A stretch of 41,334 bases of DNA from Parabacteroides sp. (lineage in GTDB: Bacteria > Bacteroidota > Bacteroidia > Bacteroidales > Tannerellaceae): NCBI GenBank assembly GCA_020026285.1, contig JAHHQS010000015.1, positions 1 through 41,334 of the forward strand, in the 5' to 3' direction. Shown here piece by piece: positions 19,086 through 27,458 of the stretch; position 1 is the first letter of the stretch, and each line of letters opens with the position of its first letter. The notes below the pieces were generated by a model. The model was not told the origin of the DNA. It saw nothing but the letters and a program-made list of their open reading frames with translations, and made no database searches. The position numbers and the translations under genes are program-made.

Positions 19086-19270
19086 AAAGAGGGTGTGTCA
19101 AAACTGAAATGACTACTCTCAAAAGTTACAGGTTATAACCATAATACTTAAAAGGGCCGCATCATTACTCAATACAGAGTTTGATACGGCCTTTTTTTAG
19201 TCTTTTAGGGTGATCAAATTTCAAATTATAAGTTCATGTTTTCAAAAAATGAATTTGACACACCCTCTTT
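19086..19270. mobile_element. MITE-like element with 17-bp terminal inverted repeats
   Basis: AAAGAGGGTGTGTCAAA at 19086-19102 is repeated in perfect inverted form at 19254-19270, enclosing a 185-base non-coding unit. GAGGGTGTGTCAAA-type ends occur on Bacteroidales insertion sequences. Inside is a terminator-like hairpin (GGCCGCATCA with TGATACGGCC, then a T-run, about 19156-19198). No target duplication is evident. It lies in the 313-base gap between glutamine synthetase and kbl. Confidence 0.6.
19156..19199 (+). terminator. Terminator inside the MITE-like element
   Basis: GGCCGCATCA and TGATACGGCC form a 10-bp stem with one mismatch, flanked by AAAA on the left and seven T's on the right. 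It would end glutamine synthetase transcription. Confidence 0.6.
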
Positions 19271-19295
19271 GTCGTTTGGGTTTTGAACGGAAACA

Positions 19296-19334
19296 ACAAA
19301 CGCGGACTAAAACAGAATAGTCCGCGTTTCTTAT
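19296..19334 (-). terminator. Terminator of kbl
   Basis: A perfect 12-bp stem, AAACGCGGACTA (19298-19309) with TAGTCCGCGTTT (19318-19329), just after the kbl stop on the minus strand. Confidence 0.75.
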
Positions 19335-19356
19335 ATTCAGGATATTTGAATTTTTA

Positions 19357-20547
19357 TTATTTGATAACACCAAGTTCTTTACCGACTTTGATGAATGCAG
19401 CGATAGCTTTGTCCAAATGTTCTGTTTCATGACCAGCTGATAACTGAACACGGATACGAGCCTGTCCTTTTGGAACAACCGGATAATAGAATCCAGTTAC
19501 ATAGATTCCTTCTTCCTGCATCTTGGCAGCAAAATCCTGAGAAAGTTTGGCGTCATACAACATAACAGCGCAGATAGCAGACTGAGTCGGTTTGATATCG
19601 AAGCCGGCAGCAAGCATCTTTTCGCGGAAATAGTTTACGTTGTTCATTAATTTTGTATGTAATGCGTCGCTTTCTTTTAAAATCTTGAACATTTCCAGAC
19701 TAGCACCTACAATTGCTGGAGCAACTGAATTAGAGAACAAATAAGGACGAGAACGCTGACGAAGCATGTCGATGATTTCTTTCTTACCTGTAGTGAAACC
19801 ACCCATGGCACCACCGAAAGCTTTACCTAATGTTCCAGTAAAGATATCGATATGTCCGTAGCAATTGAATTGTTCTGCCACACCGTGACCGGTAGGACCA
19901 ACAACACCTGCAGAGTGAGATTCGTCAACCATTACCAAGGCATCATATTTTTCAGCTAATTCACAGATCTTATCCATTGGAGCAACATTACCGTCCATAG
20001 AGAATACACCATCAGTAGCGATGATACGGTGACGCTGAGCCTGAGCTTCCTGTAGGCAGCGTTCCAGATCAGCCATATCGGCATTTGCATAACGATAGCG
20101 TTTAGCTTTACACAAACGTACACCGTCGATGATAGAAGCATGGTTCAAAGAGTCGGAGATGATGGCATCTTCGTCAGTGAACAAAGGTTCGAAAAGACCA
20201 CCGTTGGCATCGAAACAAGCAGCATAAAGGATTGTATCTTCAGTTTTGAAATAATCGGAGATAGCAGCTTCCAGTTGTTTGTGTAAATCCTGAGTACCAC
20301 AGATGAATCGTACGGAAGACATACCGTAACCGTGTGAATCCATTGCTTTCTTAGCAGCTTCAATTAATCTTTTGTTGTCAGATAAACCTAAATAGTTGTT
20401 TGCACAAAAATTTAATACATCTTCTCCTGCATTAACTTTAATGTCAGCACGCTGTGGAGTCGTAATAATTCTTTCATTCTTGTATAAACCAGCAGCTTTG
20501 ATGTTCGCCAATTCTTCTGATAAGAAATCTTTAAATTTTCCGTACAT
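19357..20547 (-). CDS. kbl: 2-amino-3-ketobutyrate CoA ligase (glycine C-acetyltransferase)
   Basis: The 396-residue PLP enzyme of the alpha-oxoamine synthase family splits 2-amino-3-ketobutyrate with CoA into glycine and acetyl-CoA. The PLP lysine is in GTLGKAFGG (about Lys242), with the pyridine-binding Asp in MVDESHSAG (about 208) and NNYLGLSDN near the N-terminus. The start at 20547 (MYGKFKDFL) gives the family length; the upstream in-frame extension is rejected. It is transcribed divergently from tdh, the enzyme that supplies its substrate. Confidence 0.95.
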   Translation of the reverse strand: MYGKFKDFLSEELANIKAAGLYKNERIITTPQRADIKVNAGEDVLNFCANNYLGLSDNKRLIEAAKKAMDSHGYGMSSVRFICGTQDLHKQLEAAISDYFKTEDTILYAACFDANGGLFEPLFTDEDAIISDSLNHASIIDGVRLCKAKRYRYANADMADLERCLQEAQAQRHRIIATDGVFSMDGNVAPMDKICELAEKYDALVMVDESHSAGVVGPTGHGVAEQFNCYGHIDIFTGTLGKAFGGAMGGFTTGKKEIIDMLRQRSRPYLFSNSVAPAIVGASLEMFKILKESDALHTKLMNNVNYFREKMLAAGFDIKPTQSAICAVMLYDAKLSQDFAAKMQEEGIYVTGFYYPVVPKGQARIRVQLSAGHETEHLDKAIAAFIKVGKELGVIK

Positions 20548-20717
20548 GTCAGTTAAAATTAAATTGTTATTATTTCTTGTAGATGAAACCATCTTTTTTG
20601 ACGATTTGTTACTACGTTATGATTGACTATTATATTCTTCGTAACAAAGTTCTTACTTTTTTTGTAAAAACACTAAAAAAAGTAAAGAAATTTTTCCTCA
20701 TTTGATTTTTATTCACC

Positions 20718-20725
20718 TATCTTTG
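20718..20725 (+). promoter_or_regulatory. Candidate -7 box for tdh
   Basis: TATCTTTG matches TAnnTTTG, 30 bases before the tdh start, within the 208-base kbl/tdh intergenic region. The -33 element is not clear. Confidence 0.45.
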
Positions 20726-20755
20726 TTCAGTGATAATTTAAATCTCAAAAAGGAA

Positions 20756-21712
20756 ATGAAAAATATTCTGATTATTGGTTCTACCGGTCAAATCGGTTCT
20801 GAACTAGCTATGAAATTGAGAGGAATTTATGGCGGAGCTAATGTCGTAGCCGGTTATATTCCAGGTGCTGAACCAAAAGGTGAATTGTTGGAATCTGGCC
20901 CATCTGCAATTGTTGATATCACAAACGAACAACAAATAGCAGAAACTGTTTCCAAGTATAAAGTCGATACAATTTACAATTTGGCTGCATTGTTATCGGC
21001 TGTAGCAGAAGCTAAACCTCAGTTGGCATGGAAGATTGGTATGGGTGGTCTTTTCAATGTACTGGAAGTTGCCCGTGTTATGCATTGCGCTGTATTTACT
21101 CCAAGTTCTATTGGTGTATTTGGAAATAACACTCCAAAAGACAAAACACCTCAGGATACAATCCGTAACCCAAGAACAATGTATGGTGTTACAAAAGTTT
21201 CAGGTGAGTTGTTGAGCGATTATTACAACATCCGTTTTGGCGTTGACACACGTTCTGTCCGTTTCCCTGGTTTGATTTCTTATGTAACTCCTCCTGGAGG
21301 TGGTACAACAGACTATGCTGTTGATATTTATTATTCTGCTGCCAAAGGCGAGAAGTTCAAATGCCCGATTGCCAAGGGTACATTCATGGATATGATGTAT
21401 ATGCCTGATGGTTTGCGTGCTGCTATTGAAATCATGGAAGCTGATTCTACTAAGTTTGTACATCGTAACTCTTTCAATATTGCTTCAATGAGCTTCGATC
21501 CTGAAATCATCTATAACAGCATTAAGAAATATATGCCTGAATTCGAAATGGAATACGACGTAGATCCATTACGCCAGTCAATTGCCGAATCATGGCCAAA
21601 CTCTTTGGATGACACTTGCGCTCGCGAAGAATGGGGCTGGAAACCTGAATACGATTTGGATGCAATGACTCAGGATATGTTGGCAAAACTGAAAGAACGT
21701 TTCGCTAAATAA
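20756..21712 (+). CDS. tdh: L-threonine 3-dehydrogenase, epimerase-type (extended SDR)
   Basis: The 318-residue NAD-dependent enzyme has the Rossmann motif IIGSTGQIGSE at its start, the SDR pair MYGVTK, and RSVRFPGLISY and DMMYMPDGLRAAIE, typical of the UDP-galactose-epimerase-like threonine dehydrogenases rather than the zinc type. It oxidises threonine to 2-amino-3-ketobutyrate. The start at 20756 places the glycine motif in its usual position near residue 8. The divergent kbl supports the assignment. Confidence 0.9.
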   Translation: MKNILIIGSTGQIGSELAMKLRGIYGGANVVAGYIPGAEPKGELLESGPSAIVDITNEQQIAETVSKYKVDTIYNLAALLSAVAEAKPQLAWKIGMGGLFNVLEVARVMHCAVFTPSSIGVFGNNTPKDKTPQDTIRNPRTMYGVTKVSGELLSDYYNIRFGVDTRSVRFPGLISYVTPPGGGTTDYAVDIYYSAAKGEKFKCPIAKGTFMDMMYMPDGLRAAIEIMEADSTKFVHRNSFNIASMSFDPEIIYNSIKKYMPEFEMEYDVDPLRQSIAESWPNSLDDTCAREEWGWKPEYDLDAMTQDMLAKLKERFAK

Positions 21713-21736
21713 TTGATATTATCATAAAATATTTTG

Positions 21737-21774
21737 AAGGGATCAGACTTGTTGCAGGTCTGGTCCCTTTTTTC
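21737..21774 (+). terminator. Terminator of tdh
   Basis: GGGATCAGAC (21739-21748) pairs with GTCTGGTCCC (21758-21767), followed by six T's. Confidence 0.85.
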
Positions 21775-21836
21775 ATATAAATTGGTCTTAAAGGAATATT
21801 TTTACTTTTTTGTTCGTTTAAATATAAGTTATCCTC

Positions 21837-21844
21837 TATCTTTG
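21837..21844 (+). promoter_or_regulatory. Candidate -7 box for the steroid-reductase operon
   Basis: TATCTTTG, 13 bases before the ATG at 21858, so the leader would be very short. A possible TTTG lies 24 bases upstream (ending 21812), slightly too far. Confidence 0.45.
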
Positions 21845-21857
21845 AATAATTAAAAAT

Positions 21858-22628
21858 ATGAATATGGATTTAGATTTATTTTATCAGATACTGACAGCAT
21901 TTTCGATTATTGGCGTTTTCGTTTTTGTAGCCTTGTTTTTTATCAAGGCCGGTTATGGCATCTTCAGAACATCTCAGTGGGGAATATCCATTCCAAACAA
22001 AATTGGCTGGATCCTGATGGAAGCTCCTGTTTTCTTTGTGATGTTGTGGTTATGGATAAAAAGTGACATACCGGTATTGTCAGTTCCATTTCTATTTTTA
22101 TTCCTGTTTGAAATTCATTACTTCCAGCGTTCGTTCGTATTCCCGTTTCTGATGAAAGGGAAAAGCCGTATGCCGGTAACCATCATGCTGATGGGAATAA
22201 TATTCAATTTCCTGAATGGCTATATGCTTGGCGAATGGTTTTTCTTTTTGGCTCCGGAAGATATGTACACCACCGAATACCTGTCAAATCCATGGCTTTG
22301 GATTGGAATGGCTATCTTCTTTTTGGGCATGGGGATAAACTGGCATTCTGATTATGTGATACGCCATTTACGTGCTCCGGGTGATACTCGCCATTATTTA
22401 CCGAACAAGGGGATGTACCGTTATGTTACTTCGGGTAATTATTTCGGTGAACTTTTAGAATGGACAGGATTTGCTATCTTGTCTTCTTCGCCTGCAGCCT
22501 GGGTTTTTGTTTGGTGGACGTTTGCCAATCTGGGCCCTCGTGCTTATGCCATACGAAAGAAATACCGTGAGGAATTCGGAGTGGAAGCTGTTGGTAATAG
22601 AAAATGTTTAATTCCTTATATATACTAA
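21858..22628 (+). CDS. Steroid 5-alpha-reductase family membrane enzyme (SRD5A-like)
   Basis: The 256-residue integral membrane protein has about six to seven hydrophobic helices. The C-terminal half carries the NADPH/steroid-site motifs of the 3-oxo-5-alpha-steroid 4-dehydrogenase family: NWHSDYVIRHLR (161-172), NKGMYRYVTSGNYFGELLEW (183-202, with the Asn-Tyr and two Glu of the family) and a final KKYREEFG. It should reduce the C4-C5 double bond of a 3-oxo-delta4 steroid or bile acid from the alpha face. The length equals human SRD5A1 (about 259). It is first of three packed genes, with one base before the next ATG. The real substrate is inferred from family and neighbours. Confidence 0.88.
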   Translation: MNMDLDLFYQILTAFSIIGVFVFVALFFIKAGYGIFRTSQWGISIPNKIGWILMEAPVFFVMLWLWIKSDIPVLSVPFLFLFLFEIHYFQRSFVFPFLMKGKSRMPVTIMLMGIIFNFLNGYMLGEWFFFLAPEDMYTTEYLSNPWLWIGMAIFFLGMGINWHSDYVIRHLRAPGDTRHYLPNKGMYRYVTSGNYFGELLEWTGFAILSSSPAAWVFVWWTFANLGPRAYAIRKKYREEFGVEAVGNRKCLIPYIY

Positions 22629-22629
22629 T

Positions 22630-23862
22630 ATGAGTTCAATTATTTTTACACCTGCTAAAATAGGACCATTAACATTAAGAAATCGTACAATCCGTTCGGC
22701 CGCATTCGAAAGTATGTGCCCGGGAAATGCACCTTCAAAAGAACTTTTAGATTATCATCATTCTGTTGCTGCAGGAGGCGTTGGTATGACAACCGTTGCA
22801 TACGCTGCCGTTACACAGAGCGGATTGTCTTTTGATCGTCAGCTGTGGATGCGTCCTGAAATCATTCCAGGTTTAAGAAAGGTGACCGATGTCGTTCATA
22901 AGGAAGGAGCGGCTGTAAGTATTCAGTTAGGTCACTGTGGAAATATGTCACATAAAAGTATCTGTGGACAGATGCCTGTTGGTGCCTGTTCCGGATTCAA
23001 TCTATATTCTCCTACATTTGTTCGTGGTTTGCGTAAAGACGAATTGCCTGTTATTGCAAAAGCTTATGGCGATTGCGTTCGTATGTGCCGCGAAAGTGGT
23101 TTTGATGCAGTAGAAGTTCATGCTGGTCATGGTTATTTAATCAGTCAGTTCCTTTCACCCTATACAAATCATCGAAAAGATGAATTTGGCGGCTCGCTGG
23201 AAAACCGTATGCGTTTCATGGATATGGTTATGGACGAAGTGATGAAGGCTGCTGGAAACGACATTGCCGTTCTTGTTAAAATGAATATGCGTGATGGTTT
23301 CAAAGGTGGTATGGAACTGGATGAAACATTGCAGGTAGCCCGCCGGTTGAAAGAAGATGGAGCTCATGCTCTGGTGCTAAGCGGAGGTTTTGTCAGCAAA
23401 GCACCGATGTATGTGATGCGTGGAGCCATGCCGATAAAAGCCATGACCCATTATATGGATTGCTGGTGGCTGAAATGGGGAGTGCGTGCTGTAGGTAAAT
23501 GGATGATTCCGACAGAACCTTTCCACGAAGCTTATTTCCTGGATGATGCATTGAAATTCAGAAAAGAGATATCAGACATTCCTTTGGTTTATGTGGGTGG
23601 ACTGGTATCCAAGAAGAAGATAGAAGAAGTATTGAATTTAGGTTTCCCGTTTGTTCAGATGGGCAGGGCTTTGCTGAATACGCCGGATCTGGTGAATCGT
23701 ATGAAAGAACAGGATGATTATTGCTGTGATTGCGGACATAGCAACTATTGTATTGCCCGTATGTACACTTTGGATATGGCTTGTCATAAACATCTGAATG
23801 AGAAGCTCCCTGAATCATTGGAAAGAGAAATCGAAAAATTGGAAGAGGAGGCTAGACAATGA
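22630..23862 (+). CDS. Old Yellow Enzyme-type NADH:flavin oxidoreductase (candidate 3-oxo-delta4 steroid 5-beta-reductase)
   Basis: The 410-residue FMN TIM barrel has the N-terminal FTPAKIGPLTLRNRTIRSA, the active-site VEVHAGHGYLISQFLSPYTN (His164, His167, Tyr169) and the phosphate-binding VYVGGL and QMGRALL. It resembles the barrel half of BaiCD/2,4-dienoyl-CoA reductase, but lacks their C-terminal FAD/NAD(P)H domains. Near the end a cysteine group (Cys365, 366, 368, 374 and 385) could hold an Fe-S cluster, with spacing unlike the usual CxxCxxxC-x11-C. The stop overlaps the next start by four bases (ATGA). With the SRD5A homologue and the SDR it matches the reported Bacteroidales bile-acid set, where this gene is the 5-beta-reductase. 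Confidence 0.85.
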   Translation: MSSIIFTPAKIGPLTLRNRTIRSAAFESMCPGNAPSKELLDYHHSVAAGGVGMTTVAYAAVTQSGLSFDRQLWMRPEIIPGLRKVTDVVHKEGAAVSIQLGHCGNMSHKSICGQMPVGACSGFNLYSPTFVRGLRKDELPVIAKAYGDCVRMCRESGFDAVEVHAGHGYLISQFLSPYTNHRKDEFGGSLENRMRFMDMVMDEVMKAAGNDIAVLVKMNMRDGFKGGMELDETLQVARRLKEDGAHALVLSGGFVSKAPMYVMRGAMPIKAMTHYMDCWWLKWGVRAVGKWMIPTEPFHEAYFLDDALKFRKEISDIPLVYVGGLVSKKKIEEVLNLGFPFVQMGRALLNTPDLVNRMKEQDDYCCDCGHSNYCIARMYTLDMACHKHLNEKLPESLEREIEKLEEEARQ

Positions 23863-24710
23863 AGAAACGTGCAGTGATTACGGGAGCCGATGGAGGGATG
23901 GGCTCTGAAATTACAAGGGCTGTTGCTCGTGCCGGTTATGAAGTAATCATGTTATGCTCTCAAATGGAGTCTGGTACGGAACGCCGTAATCAGATTGTGG
24001 AAGAAACGGGAAATCAGGATATAGAGGTTCGTCAGGTCGATTTATCGATTATGAGTTCGGTCGTGAAGGTGGCCGACAGTCTGCTGGCCGACAGGAAGCC
24101 GATAGCTCTGCTGATGAATAATGCAGGAACAATGTGTACTAAATTTATGCAAACACCTGATGGACTGGAACGAACGGTTGCAGTGAACTATGTGGCTCCT
24201 TATCTGCTGACTCGTAAGTTATTGCCTTTGCTTGAAAAAGGCTCGAGAGTGGTTTGTATGGTTTCATGTACCTATGCCGTTGGGAAAATAACCCCAGAGT
24301 TCTTCACAAAAGGCAGACCCGGTTCTTTCTGGAGAATACCTGTCTATAGTCATACCAAACTGGCATTATGGCTGTTCGTTCGTAAACTTTCATTAGAACT
24401 GGCATCAAAAGGAGTATTGGTCAATGCTGCTGATCCGGGTATTGTTTCAACTGCGATCATTCGTATGGATATGTGGTTTGATCCGCTGACAGATATATTC
24501 TTTCGTCCGTTTATTCGTACGCCGAAACAGGGTGCTGCTACCGCTGTTCATTTGCTTTTGGATGAACTGCCCGACGGAACAAGTGGAAAAATGTATGCAT
24601 CCTGTAAAGAACGTAAATTGAAACCGTTATATCTGGATCATCCGCAAATGAATTCTTTATGGACGGACACCGAGGCATATTTACAGAAGTATTGTAATAT
24701 TACGTTTTAA
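23859..24710 (+). CDS. Short-chain dehydrogenase (candidate 3-hydroxysteroid dehydrogenase)
   Basis: The 283-residue classical SDR has the cofactor loop TGADGGMG (8-15), NNAG (87-90), the catalytic Ser at about 136 and YSHTK (Tyr163, Lys167), then the substrate-lid region after DPGIVSTAI. It starts inside the stop of the flavin reductase (ATGA), so the two are translationally coupled. By position in this operon it is the best candidate for a 3-beta-hydroxysteroid dehydrogenase reducing the 3-oxo group of the 5-alpha or 5-beta product. The stereochemistry cannot be read from sequence, and a general retinol-dehydrogenase-like SDR remains possible. Confidence 0.83.
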   Translation: MKKRAVITGADGGMGSEITRAVARAGYEVIMLCSQMESGTERRNQIVEETGNQDIEVRQVDLSIMSSVVKVADSLLADRKPIALLMNNAGTMCTKFMQTPDGLERTVAVNYVAPYLLTRKLLPLLEKGSRVVCMVSCTYAVGKITPEFFTKGRPGSFWRIPVYSHTKLALWLFVRKLSLELASKGVLVNAADPGIVSTAIIRMDMWFDPLTDIFFRPFIRTPKQGAATAVHLLLDELPDGTSGKMYASCKERKLKPLYLDHPQMNSLWTDTEAYLQKYCNITF

Positions 24711-24761
24711 TATTTCGAAAATATCCATTATATTTGTTATAATAAAATTAATTAAAAATCT

Positions 24762-25979
24762 ATGGAATCAATAAAACATCTGTTTCGTATAGGTAATGGC
24801 CCTTCAAGTAGTCATACCATGGGTCCGAAGCGTGCTGCAGGTATGTTCCTGAAAAAGAATCCCGGAGCTGCACGTTTTGAGGTTACTTTATATGGAAGTT
24901 TGGCTGCAACAGGAAAAGGTCACATGACGGATGCTGCCATTTTAGATGTACTTAGTCCAGTTGCAGAGACCAAGATTATATGGAAGCCTAAAGTATTTTT
25001 GCCTTTTCATCCAAATGGTTTACTTTTTGAAGCTTTTGATTCAGATGATAAAAAAATAGATTCATGGGAGATCTTCAGTGTCGGGGGCGGTGCACTGGCC
25101 AATGAAACTTATAATGAAGTAACCGTCAATGAAGTCTACTCAATGAATTCTATTCACGAAATTCAGCAGTGGTGTAACAAGACAGGCTATTCTTATTGGG
25201 AATATGTTGAACGTTGCGAAGGACCGGAAATCTGGGATTATCTGGCAGAGATATGGAAAGTGATGCAGGAGGCTGTTCATCGCGGACTGGATGCTGAAGG
25301 AGTTCTTCCCGGAGGATTAGGTATCCGTCGCAAGGCTTCAGATTATATGATCCGTTCGCGTGCTTATACCAGCAGTATTAAAAGTCGGGGTATGGTTTAT
25401 GCCTATGCATTGGCTGTGTCTGAAGAAAATGCCTGTGGAGGTCTGATTGTAACGGCTCCTACATGTGGTTCCTGCGGTGTTCTTCCTGCGGTATTATATC
25501 ATTTAAAAGAGACCCGCGAATTTCGTGACTCTCGTATCCTGAGAGCTTTGGCAACAGCCGGATTGTTCGGCAATGTGGTCAAGACAAATGCATCTATTTC
25601 TGGTGCGGAAGTTGGTTGCCAGGGTGAAGTGGGGGTTGCCTGTGCGATGGCCGCCGCTGCAGCCAGTCAGTTGTTTGGCGGAACTCCGGCTCAGATAGAG
25701 TATGCAGCCGAGATGGGATTGGAACATCATCTGGGACTGACCTGTGATCCGGTCTGTGGTCTGGTTCAGATTCCTTGTATTGAACGTAATGCCTTTGCGG
25801 CAGCCCGTGCTTTGGATGCAAATACTTTTTCCAACTTCTCGGATGGAAGACATCGTGTCAGCTTCGATCAGGTAGTTGATGTGATGCAGCAGACTGGTAA
25901 CGATTTGCCAAGTCTGTACAAGGAAACAGCCGAAGGCGGTTTGGCAAAAAGATATGAACATAATAATATTTGTGATTAG
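24762..25979 (+). CDS. sdaA: L-serine ammonia-lyase (serine dehydratase, Fe-S type)
   Basis: The 405-residue enzyme deaminates serine to pyruvate and ammonia using a [4Fe-4S] cluster. The N-terminal beta domain begins with GNGPSSSHTMGPKRA. The alpha domain carries TAPTCGSCGVLPA, GCQGEVGVACAMAAA and DPVCGLVQIPCIERN, which supply the cluster cysteines. Both domains are fused in one chain, as in E. coli SdaA. It follows the SDR by 51 bases on the same strand, so it could be read through from the steroid operon, but no functional link is evident. Confidence 0.94.
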   Translation: MESIKHLFRIGNGPSSSHTMGPKRAAGMFLKKNPGAARFEVTLYGSLAATGKGHMTDAAILDVLSPVAETKIIWKPKVFLPFHPNGLLFEAFDSDDKKIDSWEIFSVGGGALANETYNEVTVNEVYSMNSIHEIQQWCNKTGYSYWEYVERCEGPEIWDYLAEIWKVMQEAVHRGLDAEGVLPGGLGIRRKASDYMIRSRAYTSSIKSRGMVYAYALAVSEENACGGLIVTAPTCGSCGVLPAVLYHLKETREFRDSRILRALATAGLFGNVVKTNASISGAEVGCQGEVGVACAMAAAAASQLFGGTPAQIEYAAEMGLEHHLGLTCDPVCGLVQIPCIERNAFAAARALDANTFSNFSDGRHRVSFDQVVDVMQQTGNDLPSLYKETAEGGLAKRYEHNNICD

Positions 25980-26040
25980 ATTCTTTTTTGAATTTTGATA
26001 GATTGAGAGGCAAAAGTATAGCAAATTGAAATATTTTCTA

Positions 26041-26048
26041 TATTTTTG
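26041..26048 (+). promoter_or_regulatory. Candidate -7 box for the aminotransferase gene
   Basis: TATTTTTG matches TAnnTTTG, 22 bases before the start at 26071. No convincing -33 box. Confidence 0.4.
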
Positions 26049-26070
26049 CCTTTCGTAATTTATAAAGTAT

Positions 26071-27387
26071 ATGATGATGAAAAACACTCCTGTAAACTAT
26101 CAGATAGCTCAGGAAGTAATTGACAGCTATCATTTGCCTGATTTTGGCAAAGCTACCATACGTGAAGTTGTTGCTATATCCAACGAACTGGAAGAGCGTA
26201 CAAAGACTGAATTTATCCACATGGAAATGGGTGTTCCGGGTCTGAAACCGGCACAGGTTGGTGTCGATGCCGAAGTGAAGGCGTTGCAGAATGGTATCGC
26301 TTCCATATATCCTAATATTAACGGTATGCCGGAATTGAAGGAACAGGCATCTCGTTTTATTAAAGCCTTTATCAATGTAGATATCTCTCCCGAAGGCTGT
26401 GTTCCGGTTACGGGTTCCATGCAGGGAACTTATGCATCTTTCCTTGTCTGCGGACAGTGTAATCCTGAAAAGGATACAATTCTGTTTATTGATCCGGGAT
26501 TCCCTGTACAGAAACAACAGATCGCAGTGATGGGATATAAATATGCATCGTTCGATGTGTATGAATACCGTGGAGAAAAACTTCGTGCCGTACTTGAGGA
26601 GTTTTTAAGCAAGGGCAATATCTCGGCAATGATTTATTCGAATCCGAATAATCCGGCCTGGTTCTGTCTGACAGACGAAGAATTGCAGATTATCGGCGAA
26701 ATGGCTAATAAGTATGATGTGATCGTTATCGAAGATCTGGCTTATTTTGCAATGGATTTCCGTAAGAATCTGGGAAAACCTTTCGAACCTCCCTATCAGG
26801 CTACGGTTGCTCGTTATACTGATAATTATATCATGCAGATTTCCGGTTCAAAAGCTTTCAGTTATGCTGGACAGCGAATAGGAGTGACTGCTATATCTGA
26901 TAAACTATATCATCGTGCATATCCGGGTCTGACCCAGCGTTATGGTGGAGGAACATTCGGTACGGTTTATATTCATCGTGTTCTTTATGCCTTGTCATCA
27001 GGAACAAGTCATTCTGCCCAGTATGCATTGGCTGCCATGTTCAAGGCTGCTGCTGACGGCTCGTTCGATTTTGTTTCCGACATCAAGGAATATGGAAGAC
27101 GTGCTGCTAAAATAAAGAAGATCTTTTTAGATCATGGCTTCAAGATTGTGTACGATCATGATATGGATGAACCTATTGCCGACGGTTTCTATTTCACAAT
27201 TGCCTATCCGGGAATGACTGGAAGTGAATTGATGAAGGAACTGATCTATTACGGGGTAAGTGCCATTTCACTGGGTACAACCGGAAGTCACCAGCAGGGA
27301 TTGAGAATCTGTGTCTCTTTCATAAAAGATCATCAATACGATCTGTTGGATGAACGTCTGAAGATTTTCGAAGAAAATAGAAAGTGA
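26071..27387 (+). CDS. PLP-dependent aminotransferase, class I/II
   Basis: The 438-residue fold-type I aminotransferase has SNPNNPAWF (substrate-binding Asn), VIVIEDLAYFAMD (cofactor Asp/Tyr), the Schiff-base lysine in ISGSKAFSYAGQRIG, and GLRICVSF with the carboxylate-binding Arg. The N-terminus aligns loosely with aspartate/alanine-type enzymes of Bacteroidales. The donor and acceptor are not determinable. A start two codons later (26077) is also possible. It follows sdaA by 91 bases with its own -7 box. Confidence 0.87.
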   Translation: MMMKNTPVNYQIAQEVIDSYHLPDFGKATIREVVAISNELEERTKTEFIHMEMGVPGLKPAQVGVDAEVKALQNGIASIYPNINGMPELKEQASRFIKAFINVDISPEGCVPVTGSMQGTYASFLVCGQCNPEKDTILFIDPGFPVQKQQIAVMGYKYASFDVYEYRGEKLRAVLEEFLSKGNISAMIYSNPNNPAWFCLTDEELQIIGEMANKYDVIVIEDLAYFAMDFRKNLGKPFEPPYQATVARYTDNYIMQISGSKAFSYAGQRIGVTAISDKLYHRAYPGLTQRYGGGTFGTVYIHRVLYALSSGTSHSAQYALAAMFKAAADGSFDFVSDIKEYGRRAAKIKKIFLDHGFKIVYDHDMDEPIADGFYFTIAYPGMTGSELMKELIYYGVSAISLGTTGSHQQGLRICVSFIKDHQYDLLDERLKIFEENRK

Positions 27388-27405
27388 ATAATCTGATTTA
27401 TTAAG

Positions 27406-27446
27406 TTAAAGGCTCCTGTGACGGTGTTCGCAAGAGCCTTTTTTAT
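27406..27446. terminator. Terminator between the aminotransferase and the histidine kinase gene
   Basis: AAAGGCTC (27408-27415) pairs with GAGCCTTT (27434-27441) and continues into a T-run. Confidence 0.7.
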
Positions 27447-27458
27447 GTATGAACATGA

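Noticed and set aside
25503..26087. 194-residue minus-strand frame over the end of sdaA
   Set aside because: It covers conserved sdaA codons and the next promoter, and resembles no protein family.
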